Positions 5,154 to 5,165 of a stretch of DNA of 5,165 nucleotides are shown here, piece after piece. The stretch is taken from positions 1 through 5,165 of the forward strand of contig CAMNCR010000111.1 in the NCBI GenBank assembly GCA_946534455.1. Reading direction: 5' to 3'. Made by a program: the position numbers and the translations under genes. Position 1 is the stretch's first letter, and the number at the start of each line of letters is the position of its first letter. This DNA comes from an uncultured Clostridia bacterium. Its GTDB lineage: Bacteria > Bacillota > Clostridia > Christensenellales > Aristaeellaceae. Under the pieces are notes generated by a model. It did no database searches. It had not been told where the DNA came from and saw only the letters and a program-made list of their open reading frames with translations.

Positions 5154-5165
5154 TCCGTCGCACGC

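Noticed and set aside
5104..5165. T-rich tract as a plus-strand intrinsic terminator
   Set aside because: There is no GC-rich hairpin before the T runs and no plus-strand gene upstream to end; the tract fits better as promoter A-tracts on the minus strand.
1..5165. Mobile element, CRISPR array, defence or phage module
   Set aside because: No transposase or integrase motifs, no terminal or spaced direct repeats, and no defence-type domains were found; gene content is ordinary chromosomal metabolism and envelope genes.

Overview
This 5.2 kb window looks like chromosomal DNA from a Gram-positive, GC-rich member of the Bacillota, probably a Clostridia-type anaerobe. The basis is strong AGGAGG-type ribosome binding sites, sigma-A-like promoters in AT-rich gaps between GC-rich genes, intrinsic terminators with U-tracts, and protein families common in that group (CapA-like secreted phosphatase fold, DUF6273-like protein, PgcA-type phosphohexomutase, CxxC-x17-CxxC zinc ribbon). 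The lineage is an inference; no marker gene is present.

Layout. Bases 2-400 (+) hold the C-terminal third of a PLP-dependent class I/II aminotransferase whose start lies outside the window. It is followed at 15 nt by a secreted CapA-family protein (416-1525, +) and, with a junction of a few bases, by a secreted DUF6273-like protein (about 1531-2241, +). These three look like one transcription unit. A 108-nt AT-rich gap (2242-2349) carries two overlapping sigma-A-like promoters reading into a 175-aa protein I do not recognise (2350-2877, +). A short GC hairpin with a long U-tract (2890-2918) follows, ending just before the ribosome binding site of a complete alpha-D-phosphohexomutase of the PgcA/PGM2 type (2936-4600, +). 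A two-way terminator (4618-4655) separates this from a convergent small zinc-ribbon protein (4668-4961, -), which has a strong extended -10 promoter, helically phased A-tracts upstream, and an unusually long leader of about 130 nt.

How the genes fit together. The phosphohexomutase makes or uses hexose-1-phosphates, the entry point to nucleotide sugars for cell-surface glycans. The CapA-family and DUF6273-like proteins are both predicted to be exported. A cell-envelope theme is therefore plausible but not proven. I see no mobile element, CRISPR array, tRNA, rRNA or defence system. The parts least explained by known families are the 175-aa orphan gene with its own control signals, the hairpin/U-tract directly in front of the phosphohexomutase, and the long leader of the zinc-ribbon gene, which can be drawn in mutually exclusive folds.
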